Below are positions 7,837 to 21,860 of a DNA stretch of 64,000 nucleotides, piece after piece. Numbering within the stretch: the first letter of the stretch is position 1; each line of letters opens with the position of its first letter. The stretch spans positions 5,417,501 through 5,481,500 of the forward strand of contig NZ_CP109583.1 of NCBI RefSeq assembly GCF_036250755.1, written 5' to 3'. This DNA is from Streptomyces uncialis. GTDB lineage: Bacteria > Actinomycetota > Actinomycetes > Streptomycetales > Streptomycetaceae. The notes below the pieces were generated by a model, which was given only the letters and a program-made list of their open reading frames with translations, did not search any database and was not told the DNA's origin. The translations under genes and the position numbers were made by a program.

Positions 7837-8958
7837 ATGGGCTGGTGGCACGTCGACGCGGACACCCTCGCCGCCGGCCGTTTCACTCTCTCCCCGCTCA
7901 GTGAGACCGTCGCCGCCGTCATGAGCCTCGAACGCGGTGAACCGGCCCACCCCGGCGACCAGCACTGGCTCAACCTCCACCGCCCCGCCTACCGCGAACG
8001 CCTCGCCGCCGACCCCACCACCGCCCAGCTGATCCGCGCCGCCCTCGGCCGCTTCTGGCTCGCCGACTACCTCACGCCCACCCCCACCGGTGATCTCACC
8101 CCCACCGACGACGCCACCCCCGTCCTCGAAACCGAACTGTCCCTCGTCCGCTCCACACCCCCCGCCATGGCCCGCGCCCACCTCACCCGCTCCCTCGCCG
8201 GCCCCCTGCCCGCCCTGCTCGACCGTTCCGACCTACCGGAACGCACCGCCGACCTCCTCCACTGGGTCTGGACCGAAACCGTCCTGCCCACCTGGCCCCG
8301 ACGTCGCCGCATCCTCGAAGCCGACGTCATCGCCCGCCTCCAGCACCTCACCCGCGGCGGATGGGCCGCCGCCCTCGACGGCATGCGCCCAGGAGTGCGC
8401 TGGCTCGGCGAAGGCCGCCTCCAGGTCAACGTCGACGAGTACCCACCCCGCGACCTCACCGGCACCCAGCTCTTCTTCGTCCCCGTGACCCCCCAGCACG
8501 GCTGGGCATCCTGGAACGCCCGCACCCACGCCATCACCTATCCCTGCACCGGCGCCCTCACCCTCGCCCTCGCCCCTCGCCCCACCCCGGTACCCGCGCC
8601 CCTCCCGCCACCCCACTCACCCTCCCGCCGTCCGGGCCCCCCAGCCAGGGACACCCGCCCCGCCCCGCCGCACCCCGTCACCCCGCCGCTCGCCCCCGAA
8701 GCCCTGACCCGGCTCCTCGGCCCCGTGCGCGCCACCGTCCTGACCTTGCTGGACACCCCCAAGAGCACCACCCACCTCGTCGCCCTCACCGGCCAGGCCC
8801 TGGGCACCATCGGCCGGCACCTGAAGATCCTTCACGACGCCCACCTCGTCGAACGCCGCCGCGCGGGCCGCTCCGTCCTCTACTACCGGACCCCCACAGC
8901 GGAAGCCCTTCTCAGCGCCCAGCACCCTCCAACCCAGCACCCTCCGGCCCAGCGCTGA
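7837..8958 (+). CDS. ArsR-like winged-helix transcriptional regulator with large N-terminal domain
   Basis: 373 residues. The last ~85 form an ArsR-type winged helix: LGPVRATVLTLLDTPKSTTH, recognition region LVALTGQALGTIGRHLKIL, then wing VERRRAGRSVLYYRT. The larger N-terminal part (residues 1-250) has no known catalytic motif and resembles the uncharacterised domain found in front of ArsR helices in actinomycetes. The linker (about 255-290) is Pro/Ala-rich. ATG follows AGGAGAAGGT. It is divergent from the MFS gene, which it probably controls. Its 3' end overlaps the convergent hydrolase gene by 47 bases. Confidence 0.85.
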   Translation: MGWWHVDADTLAAGRFTLSPLSETVAAVMSLERGEPAHPGDQHWLNLHRPAYRERLAADPTTAQLIRAALGRFWLADYLTPTPTGDLTPTDDATPVLETELSLVRSTPPAMARAHLTRSLAGPLPALLDRSDLPERTADLLHWVWTETVLPTWPRRRRILEADVIARLQHLTRGGWAAALDGMRPGVRWLGEGRLQVNVDEYPPRDLTGTQLFFVPVTPQHGWASWNARTHAITYPCTGALTLALAPRPTPVPAPLPPPHSPSRRPGPPARDTRPAPPHPVTPPLAPEALTRLLGPVRATVLTLLDTPKSTTHLVALTGQALGTIGRHLKILHDAHLVERRRAGRSVLYYRTPTAEALLSAQHPPTQHPPAQR

Positions 8959-9541
8959 CCCCCACCGCATCGAGCACCTCAGCCGTCCGCACCACCTGGG
9001 CGAACCCACCGCCGTGCAAGGACACCGCGGTGGCCCGCGCCAACTCGTCCGCCGGCAGTCGCCAGCCGAACGGCCCCTCCAGATCGAACGTGTGCGTCGC
9101 TTCCAGCACGAACAGCACGTCGTACCCGAGGTTGCCGCCCATCCGCGCTGTCGTCTCCGCGCACATGTTCGTCTGGATACCGGTGACCACCAGCTGCCCC
9201 ACTCCCGAGGCCCGCAGCCAGGCGTCCAGGTCCGGCGACCCGTAGAAGGCCGAGTTCACGGTCTTCGTCACCAGCAGCTCCGCCGCGGCCCCCTTCCCCC
9301 GTCGTTCCTCCACGTACCCCTTGAAGTCATTCCCCTCGTCCCCCTTCCGCAGCGGCGACCCCGGCTGAACCGAGTCGTGCCGCGTCCACACCACCGGCCG
9401 TGCCGTCGCCTGCCAGGCATCGATCAGTGCGGCGATATGGCTGTCGGCCGCCGGATTGTTCCGAGGCCCCCAGAAGTCCAGGTCCTCGAACGCCTTCTGG
9501 ACGTCGATCACCAGCAGTGCCGCGTTCTCCGCAATCTCCAT
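8912..9541 (-). CDS. Isochorismatase-like cysteine hydrolase
   Basis: 209-residue cytoplasmic hydrolase of the isochorismatase/nicotinamidase fold. The catalytic triad can be placed: Asp13 in LLVIDVQKAF, Lys93 in LLVTKTVNSAF and Cys127 in TGIQTNMCAETTAR, with a cis-peptide region before the cysteine. This supports hydrolysis of an amide or ester; the exact substrate is open. I chose the ATG at 9541 (MEIAENAALLV) because an earlier ATG adds nine unconserved residues. It is divergently arranged with the GlxA-type regulator at 9616, the common pairing in Streptomyces. Confidence 0.88.
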   Translation of the reverse strand: MEIAENAALLVIDVQKAFEDLDFWGPRNNPAADSHIAALIDAWQATARPVVWTRHDSVQPGSPLRKGDEGNDFKGYVEERRGKGAAAELLVTKTVNSAFYGSPDLDAWLRASGVGQLVVTGIQTNMCAETTARMGGNLGYDVLFVLEATHTFDLEGPFGWRLPADELARATAVSLHGGGFAQVVRTAEVLDAVGVSAGPEGAGLEGAGR

Positions 9542-10690
9542 ACCTCCGATGCTGCCGCCCGCAACCACCCCGCCCCAGAGGGTGGGAAGACAGCGATCGA
9601 TGGTTTACTGCCACGGTGGACGAGCACCGGACCCCCCAGCACCGGACCCCTCAGCACCAACCCCCCGGGACGCCCCCGCACCAAGCGACACCCCCGCACC
9701 CCACCTCCTGCTCCACCACCCCGAGCAGCCCAAGCACTCCGGCCACCCCACCGCACCGCGTGGCCCTGCTCGCCTTCCCGGGTATCCGGGCCTTCGACGT
9801 CGCCGTGATCACCGAGGTCTGGGGAACCGACCGCACCGACCGGAACGCACCCGCCTTCGAACTGCGCCGGGTCGCCCCCGACTCCGCACCCGTCCCGATG
9901 CGCGGCTCCCTCGCCCTCACCCCCGACCGCACCCTGAGCTGGCTGCACCGCGCCGACCTGGTCGTCGTCCCCGGCCTCGACGACCACCTCACCCCCGCAC
10001 CACCCCCCGTCCTCGCCGCGCTCCGCGACGCCCACGCACGCGGTACCCCCATCGCCGCCCTCTGCGGAGGCGCCTTCACCCTCGCGCAGGCGGGACTCCT
10101 CGACGGCCGCCGCGCGGTCACCCACTGGAACCTGGTCGACCTCCTCCGCGCCCACCACCCCCTCGTCGGTGTCCACCCCGACGCCCTCTTCATCGAGGAC
10201 GACAACATCTGGACCTCGGCCGGCACGGCTGCCGGTATCGACCTCTGTCTGCACCTGGTCCGCCGGAGCCACGGCGCGGAAGCCGCCGCCACCATCGCCC
10301 GGTCGATGGTCACCGCCCCCTTCCGCACCGGGACCCAGGCCCAGTTCATCGAGCACCCCACACCCCTGGCCGACCGGGACGCCGACGCCCTCGCCGCCGT
10401 ACGGGAACACGCGCTGCGCCACCTCGACCAGTCCTTCACCGTCGCCGACCTGGCCGACCGGGCCGGGATGTCACCCCGCTCCTTCACCCGGCACTTCACC
10501 GCCGCCACCGGCACCACCCCGCTGCGCTGGCTCCTCGACCAGCGCCTCGCCGCCGCCCAGAGGCTCCTCGAACGCACCGACCTCCCCATGCCCGACATCG
10601 CCCACCGCGCGGGGTTCGGCAGCGAGGTCACGATGCGCCAGCACTTCTCCTCACGCCTCGCCACCAGCCCCCGCGCCTACCGCGCGGCCT

Positions 10691-11710
<1,020 letters not shown>

Positions 11711-11779
11711 CTCTCCACCTCCTGGTCAGGACCCCCGCTGCCCGTCGGCCGGGCTCCGGGTCCCCAGGAGGGACGCAGA

Positions 11780-11804
11780 ACGGCCGCCGGATTGCGGCGG
11801 CCGT
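11780..11804 (-). terminator. Attenuator terminator hairpin of trpS
   Basis: Perfect 10-bp stem ACGGCCGCCG/CGGCGGCCGT with a 5-base loop on the minus strand, between the leader peptide and trpS. The sequence after the stem has few T residues, as is common in Streptomyces terminators. Confidence 0.75.
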
Positions 11805-11831
11805 CGAGTGCATGCGTGAGCCGGCCGCCGT
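11795..11831 (-). promoter_or_regulatory. Antiterminator pairing of the trpS leader
   Basis: The bases right after the leader stop codon (ACGGCGGCCG on the minus strand, 11822-11831) repeat the 3' arm of the terminator, so they can pair with its 5' arm (11795-11804). The two structures are mutually exclusive. A ribosome stalled at the Trp codons would favour this pairing and allow read-through. Confidence 0.7.
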
Positions 11832-11869
11832 CAGGCGGGCCACCACTGGTGCGTGGACGCATGCTTCAT
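11831..11869 (-). CDS. trpS leader peptide with tandem Trp codons
   Basis: Twelve-codon frame MKHASTHQWWPA ending in TGA. Two adjacent TGG codons sit just ahead of the attenuator structures, the expected design of a tryptophan-sensing leader. No ribosome site lies close to the ATG, but a -10-like TACGCT ends 7 bases upstream. The transcript may therefore begin at the ATG itself (leaderless). Located 120 bases upstream of trpS on the same strand. Confidence 0.8.
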   Translation of the reverse strand: MKHASTHQWWPA

Positions 11870-11876
11870 GCCCGAC

Positions 11877-11882
11877 AGCGTA
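11877..11882 (-). promoter_or_regulatory. Candidate -10 element of the trpS leader transcript
   Basis: TACGCT on the minus strand, 7 bases before the leader ATG. No good -35 hexamer is visible, so this is tentative. Confidence 0.4.
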
Positions 11883-11909
11883 GCCACGCCAAGGCCTCCT
11901 GACCCGGAG

Positions 11910-11938
11910 TTGACACTCTTCCGCGCGATACGTAATGT
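11910..11938 (+). promoter_or_regulatory. Strong housekeeping-sigma promoter, first promoter of the rrn operon
   Basis: TTGACA, exactly 17 bases, then TAATGT: close to the vegetative consensus, about 620 bases ahead of 16S rRNA. It points away from trpS and lies only some 30 bases from the trpS leader promoter region. Confidence 0.7.
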
Positions 11939-12099
11939 TCTCCGAGCTGTCCGACGTGAGCGCCGACCCACGGTCGGTCCCCGGACAGTCATTCCGCACC
12001 AACTCACCAAGAAGCGATGACTCGTCATCTGCTCCTTTGCGCGTGTTTTTGCAGAATGAGGAATCCGCGTTCGATAAGAACGCGGGCGACCACCCCCGA

Positions 12100-12129
12100 T
12101 TAGCGGGGAGGCCGGGATTCCGCTAAAGT
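12100..12129 (+). promoter_or_regulatory. Candidate rrn promoter P2
   Basis: TTAGCG, 18 bases, TAAAGT. Streptomyces rRNA operons carry several tandem promoters. This one has a plausible -10 and a weaker -35. Confidence 0.45.
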
Positions 12130-12200
12130 CTCACTCGTCGGAACGGCCCAACAGCCGGAAAGACAAACCCCGCTGACCGGGGATCAGGCCCGAAAGGATC

Positions 12201-12293
12201 TGATAGAGTCGGAACCGCCGGAAAGGAAAAGCGCGGAAGCGGTTTTCCCGGAAAGCACCGAGGAAATCGGATACGGAAACGGTCTGATAGAGT
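12201..12293 (+). promoter_or_regulatory. Two rrn promoters with repeated -10 region
   Basis: The same block TCTGATAGAGTCGG appears at 12199-12212 and 12283-12296, each holding a TAGAGT -10 hexamer 84 bases apart. Neither has a good -35. The pattern is characteristic of the downstream promoters of Streptomyces rRNA operons. Confidence 0.6.
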
Positions 12294-12369
12294 CGGGAAC
12301 ACCGAAGGGAAGCGCCCGGAGGAAAGCCTGAGCCGAATGGCTGGGGTGAGTACGAAGGAAGCGTCCGTT

Positions 12370-12386
12370 CCTTGAGAACTCAACAG
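12370..12386 (+). promoter_or_regulatory. boxA-like antitermination element upstream of 16S rRNA
   Basis: CCTTGAGAACTCAACAG resembles the actinobacterial rrn boxA. A related TTTGAGAACTGCACAG occurs in the spacer before 23S rRNA, supporting a shared transcription-antitermination or processing role. Confidence 0.6.
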
Positions 12387-12561
12387 CGTGCCAAAAGTCA
12401 ACGCCAGATATGTTGATTACCCCGTTCCTTGCCGGACTTGTTCCGGTGAGGGCGAGGTTCCTTTGAAATACAACACAGCGAGGATGCTGTGGACGAGTTC
12501 GGGACTATTCCTCCCGGCTTGTTCCGCTCCCGTGGTGGTTGACCCGATTACGGGTACACAT

Positions 12562-17532
<4,971 letters not shown>

Positions 17533-17537
17533 CAGTT

Positions 17538-17553
17538 GCTCGCGTCCACTGTG
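17538..17553 (+). promoter_or_regulatory. 3' arm of pre-23S processing stem
   Basis: Pairs perfectly over 16 bases with 14391-14406; see the 5' arm. Confidence 0.85.
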
Positions 17554-17650
17554 TTGGTTCTGAAACCACGAACAACCAACACCCCTCTGCCCCGACCCAA
17601 TTCTTGGGTTGTGTGGGCCGGTGGGGGTGTGCGGGGTGTGTTTCGTAGTG

Positions 17651-17767
17651 TTTCGGTGGTCATAGCGTGAGGGAAACGCCCGGTTACATTCCGAACCCGG
17701 AAGCTAAGCCTTACAGCGCCGATGGTACTGCAGGGGGGACCCTGTGGGAGAGTAGGACACCGCCGAA
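17651..17767 (+). rRNA. rrf: 5S ribosomal RNA
   Basis: TTTCGGTGGTCATAGCGTGA through GGAGAGTAGGACACCGCCGA, about 117 bases. It closes on itself by pairing of its ends (TTCGGTGG with CCGCCGAA). Third gene of the operon, 118 bases after 23S. Confidence 0.97.
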
Positions 17768-17779
17768 CTAACTTTATAT

Positions 17780-17830
17780 GAAGGCCGTGGTCTTCAAGAG
17801 AACTTGTTTCTCTTGAAGACCACGGCCTTC
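17780..17830 (+). terminator. Rho-independent terminator of the rrn operon
   Basis: A perfect 23-bp stem (GAAGGCCGTGGTCTTCAAGA and complement) with a five-base CTTGT loop, followed by TTTG. It starts 13 bases after 5S rRNA and is among the longest perfect hairpins in the window. Confidence 0.93.
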
Positions 17831-17871
17831 TTTGCGTTCCCGGGTAATTCCGGGCCGTCTAGGGTCGTCGT

Positions 17872-18516
17872 ATGCGCTACGACCTCGTGATCTTCGACAA
17901 TGACGGTGTCCTGGTGGACAGTGAGCCGATCTCCAACGGCATCCTCGCCGGGTATCTCACCGAACTCGGGCATCCGACCACGTACGAGGACTCCCTGCGG
18001 GACTACATGGGGGCCGCGGTGCACCGGGTGCACGACCTCGTCGGGGAACGCACCGGCCGGCGGTTGCCCGAGGACTTCGACGACGAGCTGCATGCCCGGG
18101 TCTTCGCCGCGTTCGAGCGGGAGCTGAAGCCGGTGACCGGGGCGGTCGACGTACTGGCGGAGCTGTCGGCGGAGGGGGTCCCGTACTGTGTCGCGTCGTC
18201 CGGGAGCCATCAGCGGATCAGGGTGGGGCACCGTACGGCGGGGCTCGGGCGGTGGTTCGACGACGCGCGGATCTTCAGCGCGGAGGATGTGGGCCAGGGC
18301 AAGCCCGCGCCTGATCTGTTCCTGCACGCCGCAGCCCGGATGGGGGTCGCTCCCGCGCGGTGCGTCGTGGTCGAGGACAGTCCGCTGGGGGTGCGGGCGG
18401 CGGTGGCGGCCGGGATGGACGTCTACGGGTTCACCGCGATGACGCCCGCCGAGCGGCTCGGGGACGTCACGGGGACCTTCGCGGAGATGCGGGAGCTGCC
18501 GGGACTGCTGGCCTGA
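17872..18516 (+). CDS. HAD superfamily hydrolase (beta-phosphoglucomutase/phosphatase-like)
   Basis: 214-residue cytoplasmic HAD enzyme, subfamily I with an alpha-helical cap. Motif I is FDNDGVLVDSE, with the nucleophilic Asp at residue 9. Motif II is CVASSGSHQR, motif III the lysine in GQGKPAPDLFL, and motif IV VVVEDSPLGVRAA. The cap lies between residues 18 and 85. Sugar-phosphate phosphatase or phosphoglucomutase activity is likely, substrate unknown. It starts 42 bases after the rrn terminator with its own promoter region and may share a transcript with the AcuC-like gene 67 bases downstream. Confidence 0.9.
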   Translation: MRYDLVIFDNDGVLVDSEPISNGILAGYLTELGHPTTYEDSLRDYMGAAVHRVHDLVGERTGRRLPEDFDDELHARVFAAFERELKPVTGAVDVLAELSAEGVPYCVASSGSHQRIRVGHRTAGLGRWFDDARIFSAEDVGQGKPAPDLFLHAAARMGVAPARCVVVEDSPLGVRAAVAAGMDVYGFTAMTPAERLGDVTGTFAEMRELPGLLA

Positions 18517-18583
18517 CCTGCGGGGCCCGGCCGGGCGGACGCCTGTGCGGTCCGGCCCGGGGCCGACCGATACGGTGACGGGC

Positions 18584-19756
18584 ATGAGCGGCCACGCACA
18601 GTTGATGTGGGACGAAGCGGTGACGGGCTACGACTTCGGACCGCAGCACCCCATGAACCCGGTCCGGCTGGACCTCACCCGGAGTCTGGTGCGGGCCTTC
18701 GGGCTCGACCGGCGGCTGGATGTGGTGGCGGCCAGGCCGGCGGGGGAGTCCACCTTGCGGCTCGTGCACCGGCAGGACTACATCGACGCCGTGAAGGCCG
18801 CGTCGGCGGACCCCCGGGCCGCCGACAGCGCGTACGGGATCGGGACCGTGGACGACCCCGCGTTCACGCGGATGCACGAGGTGTCCGCGCTCATCGCCGG
18901 ACAGTCGGTGGGTGCCGCGGAGGCCGTGTGGCGGGGTGACGCGCTGCACGCGGTGAACTTCGCCGGCGGGCTGCATCACGCGATGCCCGGGGCGGCCGCC
19001 GGATTCTGCGTCTACAACGACGCCTCGCTGGCGATCGCGCGGCTGCTGGAGCTGGGTGCCGAGCGGGTCGCGTACGTGGATGTGGACGTGCACCACGGTG
19101 ACGGCGTCCAGGCCGCGTTCTGGGACGACCCCCGGGTGCTCACCGTCTCCTTGCACGAGCACCCGCGGACGCTGTTCCCGGGCACCGGTTGGCCCGAGGA
19201 GACCGGGGCGGACTCGGCGGAGGGCTCGGCGGTGAACGTCGCGCTGCCCGCGGGGACCGGGGACGCGGGGTGGCTGCGGGCGTTCCACGCGGTCGTGCCC
19301 GAGCTGCTGGCGGACTTCCGGCCGCAGGTGCTGGTGTCGCAGCACGGGGCGGACACGCACTTCGAGGACCCCCTGGCGCATCTCGCGGTGTCCCTGGACG
19401 CCCAGCGGGCCGTTCAGGCGGCCTGTCACGACCTGGCGCACGAGCACGCGGACGGGCGGTGGCTCGCGCTCGGCGGCGGCGGGTACTCCGTGGTGGACGT
19501 CGTGCCGCGGTCCTGGACGCATCTGGTGGGGATCGCGGCGGGTGCGCCCGTCGAGCCGGGCGCGGAGGTTCCGGAGGAGTGGCGGCAGGAGGTCTTCGCG
19601 CGGACCCGGCTGCCGGGTCCGCGGCGGATGACGGACGGGCGGTGGCCCGTGGACTGGGCCGCGTGGGACGCCGGGTACGACCCGGCGGACCGGCTGGATC
19701 AGGCCGTGCTCGCCGCGCGGCGGGCGGTCTTTCCGCTGCGGGGGCTGCTGGCGTAG
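18584..19756 (+). CDS. acuC: AcuC-like histone deacetylase family protein
   Basis: Zinc-dependent deacetylase of the AcuC/class I HDAC family, 390 residues. In bacilli AcuC deacetylates acetyl-CoA synthetase. Visible features: QHPMNPVRL near the N-terminus, FAGGLHHAMPGAAAGFCVYN with the active-site histidine pair, the zinc site YVDVDVHHGDGVQ, the second metal aspartate in SQHGADTHFEDPL, and LALGGGGYS. I chose the ATG at 18584 (MSGHAQLMWDE) because an earlier GTG adds only an unconserved 13-residue stretch. The gene symbol rests on family resemblance only. Confidence 0.88.
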   Translation: MSGHAQLMWDEAVTGYDFGPQHPMNPVRLDLTRSLVRAFGLDRRLDVVAARPAGESTLRLVHRQDYIDAVKAASADPRAADSAYGIGTVDDPAFTRMHEVSALIAGQSVGAAEAVWRGDALHAVNFAGGLHHAMPGAAAGFCVYNDASLAIARLLELGAERVAYVDVDVHHGDGVQAAFWDDPRVLTVSLHEHPRTLFPGTGWPEETGADSAEGSAVNVALPAGTGDAGWLRAFHAVVPELLADFRPQVLVSQHGADTHFEDPLAHLAVSLDAQRAVQAACHDLAHEHADGRWLALGGGGYSVVDVVPRSWTHLVGIAAGAPVEPGAEVPEEWRQEVFARTRLPGPRRMTDGRWPVDWAAWDAGYDPADRLDQAVLAARRAVFPLRGLLA

Positions 19757-20139
19757 GCCGGGGGCGGCGGTTCGTGGGGCTGCCTGTGCCGGTGGGTCCT
19801 CGGCTTCCTGGGTTTTCTGTGCTGGGCCCACTTGTCCCCGTGCGGGTCGTTCGTGGGTGCGCAGTTCCTCGCGCCCCTTCGGTCGCGCCTCTTGCGGTTC
19901 CCGTTCGGGTGCGGGTGGTTCTTGGTTGCTCGCGCAGTTCCCCGCGCCCCTGGGTCTGTCCGGCTGAGCGCACTTGTTCCTGTGCCGTCGCTCGTCGGGT
20001 GCGCAGTTCCCCGCGCCCCTTTGGGGGCCCACCTGGACGTACCTGTTCCTGTGCGGGGGGTCCGCTGGTTTTTAGGCCGTTCGTGGGGGTGGGGGGTGTT
20101 CCGGGGACGGGGGGTGGGGCGGGGGCGGAGCATGGTGGG
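19757..20139. repeat. Intergenic region with interspersed hairpin-forming repeats
   Basis: About 380 bases without a supportable gene. Three copies of a GCGCAGTTCCCCGCGCCCCT block (one with CCTCGC) sit at roughly 19,857, 19,934 and 20,000. They are separated by segments like ACTTGTTCCTGTGCCGTCGC. The same block family recurs at 35.6-36.0 kb. Copies followed by TTTGGGGG can fold as short GC hairpins. Confidence 0.75.
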
Positions 20140-20955
20140 GTGACGGGTGCGGGGTGGTTGCGGGAGTACCTGGCCGCGGTGGGGCTCGCGGGGGCGGTGG
20201 GGACGTCCCGGGAGGGGAGTCTGCGGAGCTACCAGCTGTTCGGCGAGCGTGATCCTCGGGTCCTGCTCGGGCTCGACCCTGTGGCACGGTGGAGCGAGGC
20301 GGACGTCCTGGCGCTGATGGCCGCGCGGTGCGGGGTGTCGGGGGACCCGGGGCACCGGACCGGGCGCGATGTGATCGACCCGGTGCTGACCGTGGCGGCG
20401 CTGGACGCGTTCGCGGAGCGGATCGGACTCGCCGCCGAGCGGGGGGAACCCGTCCTGCTGGGGACCGGACACCCGGGCAGGCTGCTGGAGTTCTACGTCA
20501 GTTTGGCCGGTGCCTTGTCGGCGGCGGGATGTGAAGTCCTCATCCTGGGGGAGGGCAGCCGTGTCGACATAACGACCCGGTTCGGGGTACGCACACACCG
20601 GCTCGACTATGCACGGGGGGTCGCGTTCGTCCGGGAGCGCGACCCCGGGTGCGCCGGGGGTGAGACCGGCGCACACACCCATTCACCCCTGCCGGTTCGG
20701 GTCGCGCTGGCGGCTGCCGCGGCCTCCGGGGGGCTCCTGCCGGCGCTGGTCGTCGGGGACCACGGATGGGTCTGCGGGGCAGGTCAGCTGGGGTTCGAGG
20801 CCATCGGGCTGGGGGATACGGACGATCCGGCGTTGTTCGTCGGACAGGCCGAGGGGCGGGTGTCGGTGGCCGTGCCGATCGATGACGCTGCGCGGTCTGT
20901 TTACTACCGGCCGCTTACTCGCTATGTACTCAAACGAGCGTGTCTGTCACAGTAG
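20140..20955 (+). CDS. Conserved actinobacterial protein, putative phosphatase
   Basis: 271-residue protein from GTG (VTGAGWLREYLAAVGLAG), chosen because GGAG lies nine bases upstream and earlier in-frame sequence is repeat noise. The central part shows VLLGTGHPGRLLEFYVSLAG and CEVLILGEGSRVDITTRFGV; the C-terminal part has ALVVGDHGWVCGAGQLGFEA. Homologues in Streptomyces are annotated as phosphatases. I see no classical phosphatase motif that I could defend, so function stays tentative. It precedes the BldC-like gene on the same strand in what looks like the conserved Streptomyces order. Confidence 0.7.
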   Translation: MTGAGWLREYLAAVGLAGAVGTSREGSLRSYQLFGERDPRVLLGLDPVARWSEADVLALMAARCGVSGDPGHRTGRDVIDPVLTVAALDAFAERIGLAAERGEPVLLGTGHPGRLLEFYVSLAGALSAAGCEVLILGEGSRVDITTRFGVRTHRLDYARGVAFVRERDPGCAGGETGAHTHSPLPVRVALAAAAASGGLLPALVVGDHGWVCGAGQLGFEAIGLGDTDDPALFVGQAEGRVSVAVPIDDAARSVYYRPLTRYVLKRACLSQ

Positions 20956-21083
20956 GCCGCCGATCGCTGCTCCTCTTCCCCACTCGCATCACCCGCACCT
21001 AGTCTGGGGAGTGAGCGCACAGCGACGAGGAGTCACCGGAGGGGAAGCCGGTGCCCGTCATGTGTGGAAGGTTCAGGTGTGTC

Positions 21084-21293
21084 ATGGCTGCTGCCGATCG
21101 GCCTCTGAGCGAGGTCCAGTTCTTGACCGTGGCGGAAGTCGCCTCGGTGATGCGAGTGTCCAAGATGACCGTGTACCGGTTGGTGCACAGCGGTCATCTG
21201 CCCGCGATCAGGGTGGGGAGGTCCTTCCGGGTTCCGGAGAACGCGGTCCACGAGTACCTGCGTGAGTCCTACGTGGGGGTGGACACCGCCTGA
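21084..21293 (+). CDS. BldC/excisionase-like MerR-type DNA-binding protein
   Basis: 69-residue protein consisting of a single MerR/excisionase winged helix: FLTVAEVASVMRVSKMTVYR (helix-turn-helix), then LVHSGHLPAIRVGRSFRVPE (wing). It is similar in size and sequence to developmental regulator BldC and is probably the ortholog of the S. coelicolor BldC-like protein encoded near hem/bldN. ATG at 21084 (MAAADRPLSEVQ) matches homologues; an ATG at 21060 is possible. Proteins of this type bind direct repeats cooperatively. Confidence 0.9.
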   Translation: MAAADRPLSEVQFLTVAEVASVMRVSKMTVYRLVHSGHLPAIRVGRSFRVPENAVHEYLRESYVGVDTA

Positions 21294-21433
21294 TCGTCCG
21301 ACTCGATTACAGGCTCGGCTCTCGGGCGGGGTAGGCTGGCCCCCCGTAGGTCGTGTGGGCCCCATTGCAGCCCCGCACCGAGTGATTGTCCCTGCCCAGC
21401 AGGGGTTGTCCGAGAAGTGAGCGAGGGTATGAC

Positions 21434-21532
21434 GTGGGCTCTGTAATCAAGAAGCGGCGTAAGCGGATGGCGAAGAAGAAGCACCGCAAGCTGCTGAAGC
21501 GCACTCGCGTTCAGCGTCGCAACAAGAAGTAG
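21434..21532 (+). CDS. Small ribosomal protein bS22 (AURKAIP1/COX24 domain)
   Basis: 32-residue protein from [23 protein letters not shown], then [12 protein letters not shown]. More than half of the residues are Lys or Arg. This is the actinobacterial 30S subunit protein bS22, related to mitochondrial AURKAIP1/COX24. GCGAGGG precedes the start. A promoter-like TAGGCT lies about 100 bases upstream. Easily missed because of its length; two hairpins follow. Confidence 0.92.
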   Translation: MGSVIKKRRKRMAKKKHRKLLKRTRVQRRNKK

Positions 21533-21550
21533 TTCTCCTTTTGAGGAGAA
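21533..21550 (+). terminator. Small hairpin directly after bS22 stop codon
   Basis: TTCTCC-TTTTGA-GGAGAA, a 6-bp stem immediately after the stop codon. Weak alone; the stronger hairpin lies 116 bases downstream. Confidence 0.45.
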
Positions 21551-21665
21551 GCGGTCGGCGGTCCTCCGCCCGGCCTTCCGGGGACATGTCCCGGGAAGGT
21601 ACGAGGCGGAGCGGTGGCGGATCGCTTCCGGGAACTGCTTCGGCGACGTTGTAACGGCGCGCTAC

Positions 21666-21695
21666 GTGGCCCCTCCACTCCGGTGGAGGGGCCAC
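21666..21695 (+). terminator. Terminator hairpin between bS22 and the SDR-like gene
   Basis: GTGGCCCCTCCAC-TCCG-GTGGAGGGGCCAC: perfect 13-bp stem, tetraloop. It lies in the 328-base gap after bS22. The rest of the gap shows no gene and presumably holds the promoter for the next operon. Confidence 0.8.
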
Positions 21696-21860
21696 AGCCC
21701 GTTTCCGGGCATTTTTCCCGGCCCGCCGGGTCGCGCGGGCCGTCACAGCCCGGCACCGACCCGCTAACGTGGCCGCCAGGGCCTTCCCCGGGGCGGTCAC
21801 CGGCCACGGGGGGCCCACGCGGCACTGGGGCGCGGCGGAGCGGAAGGCAGGCGCTGATTC

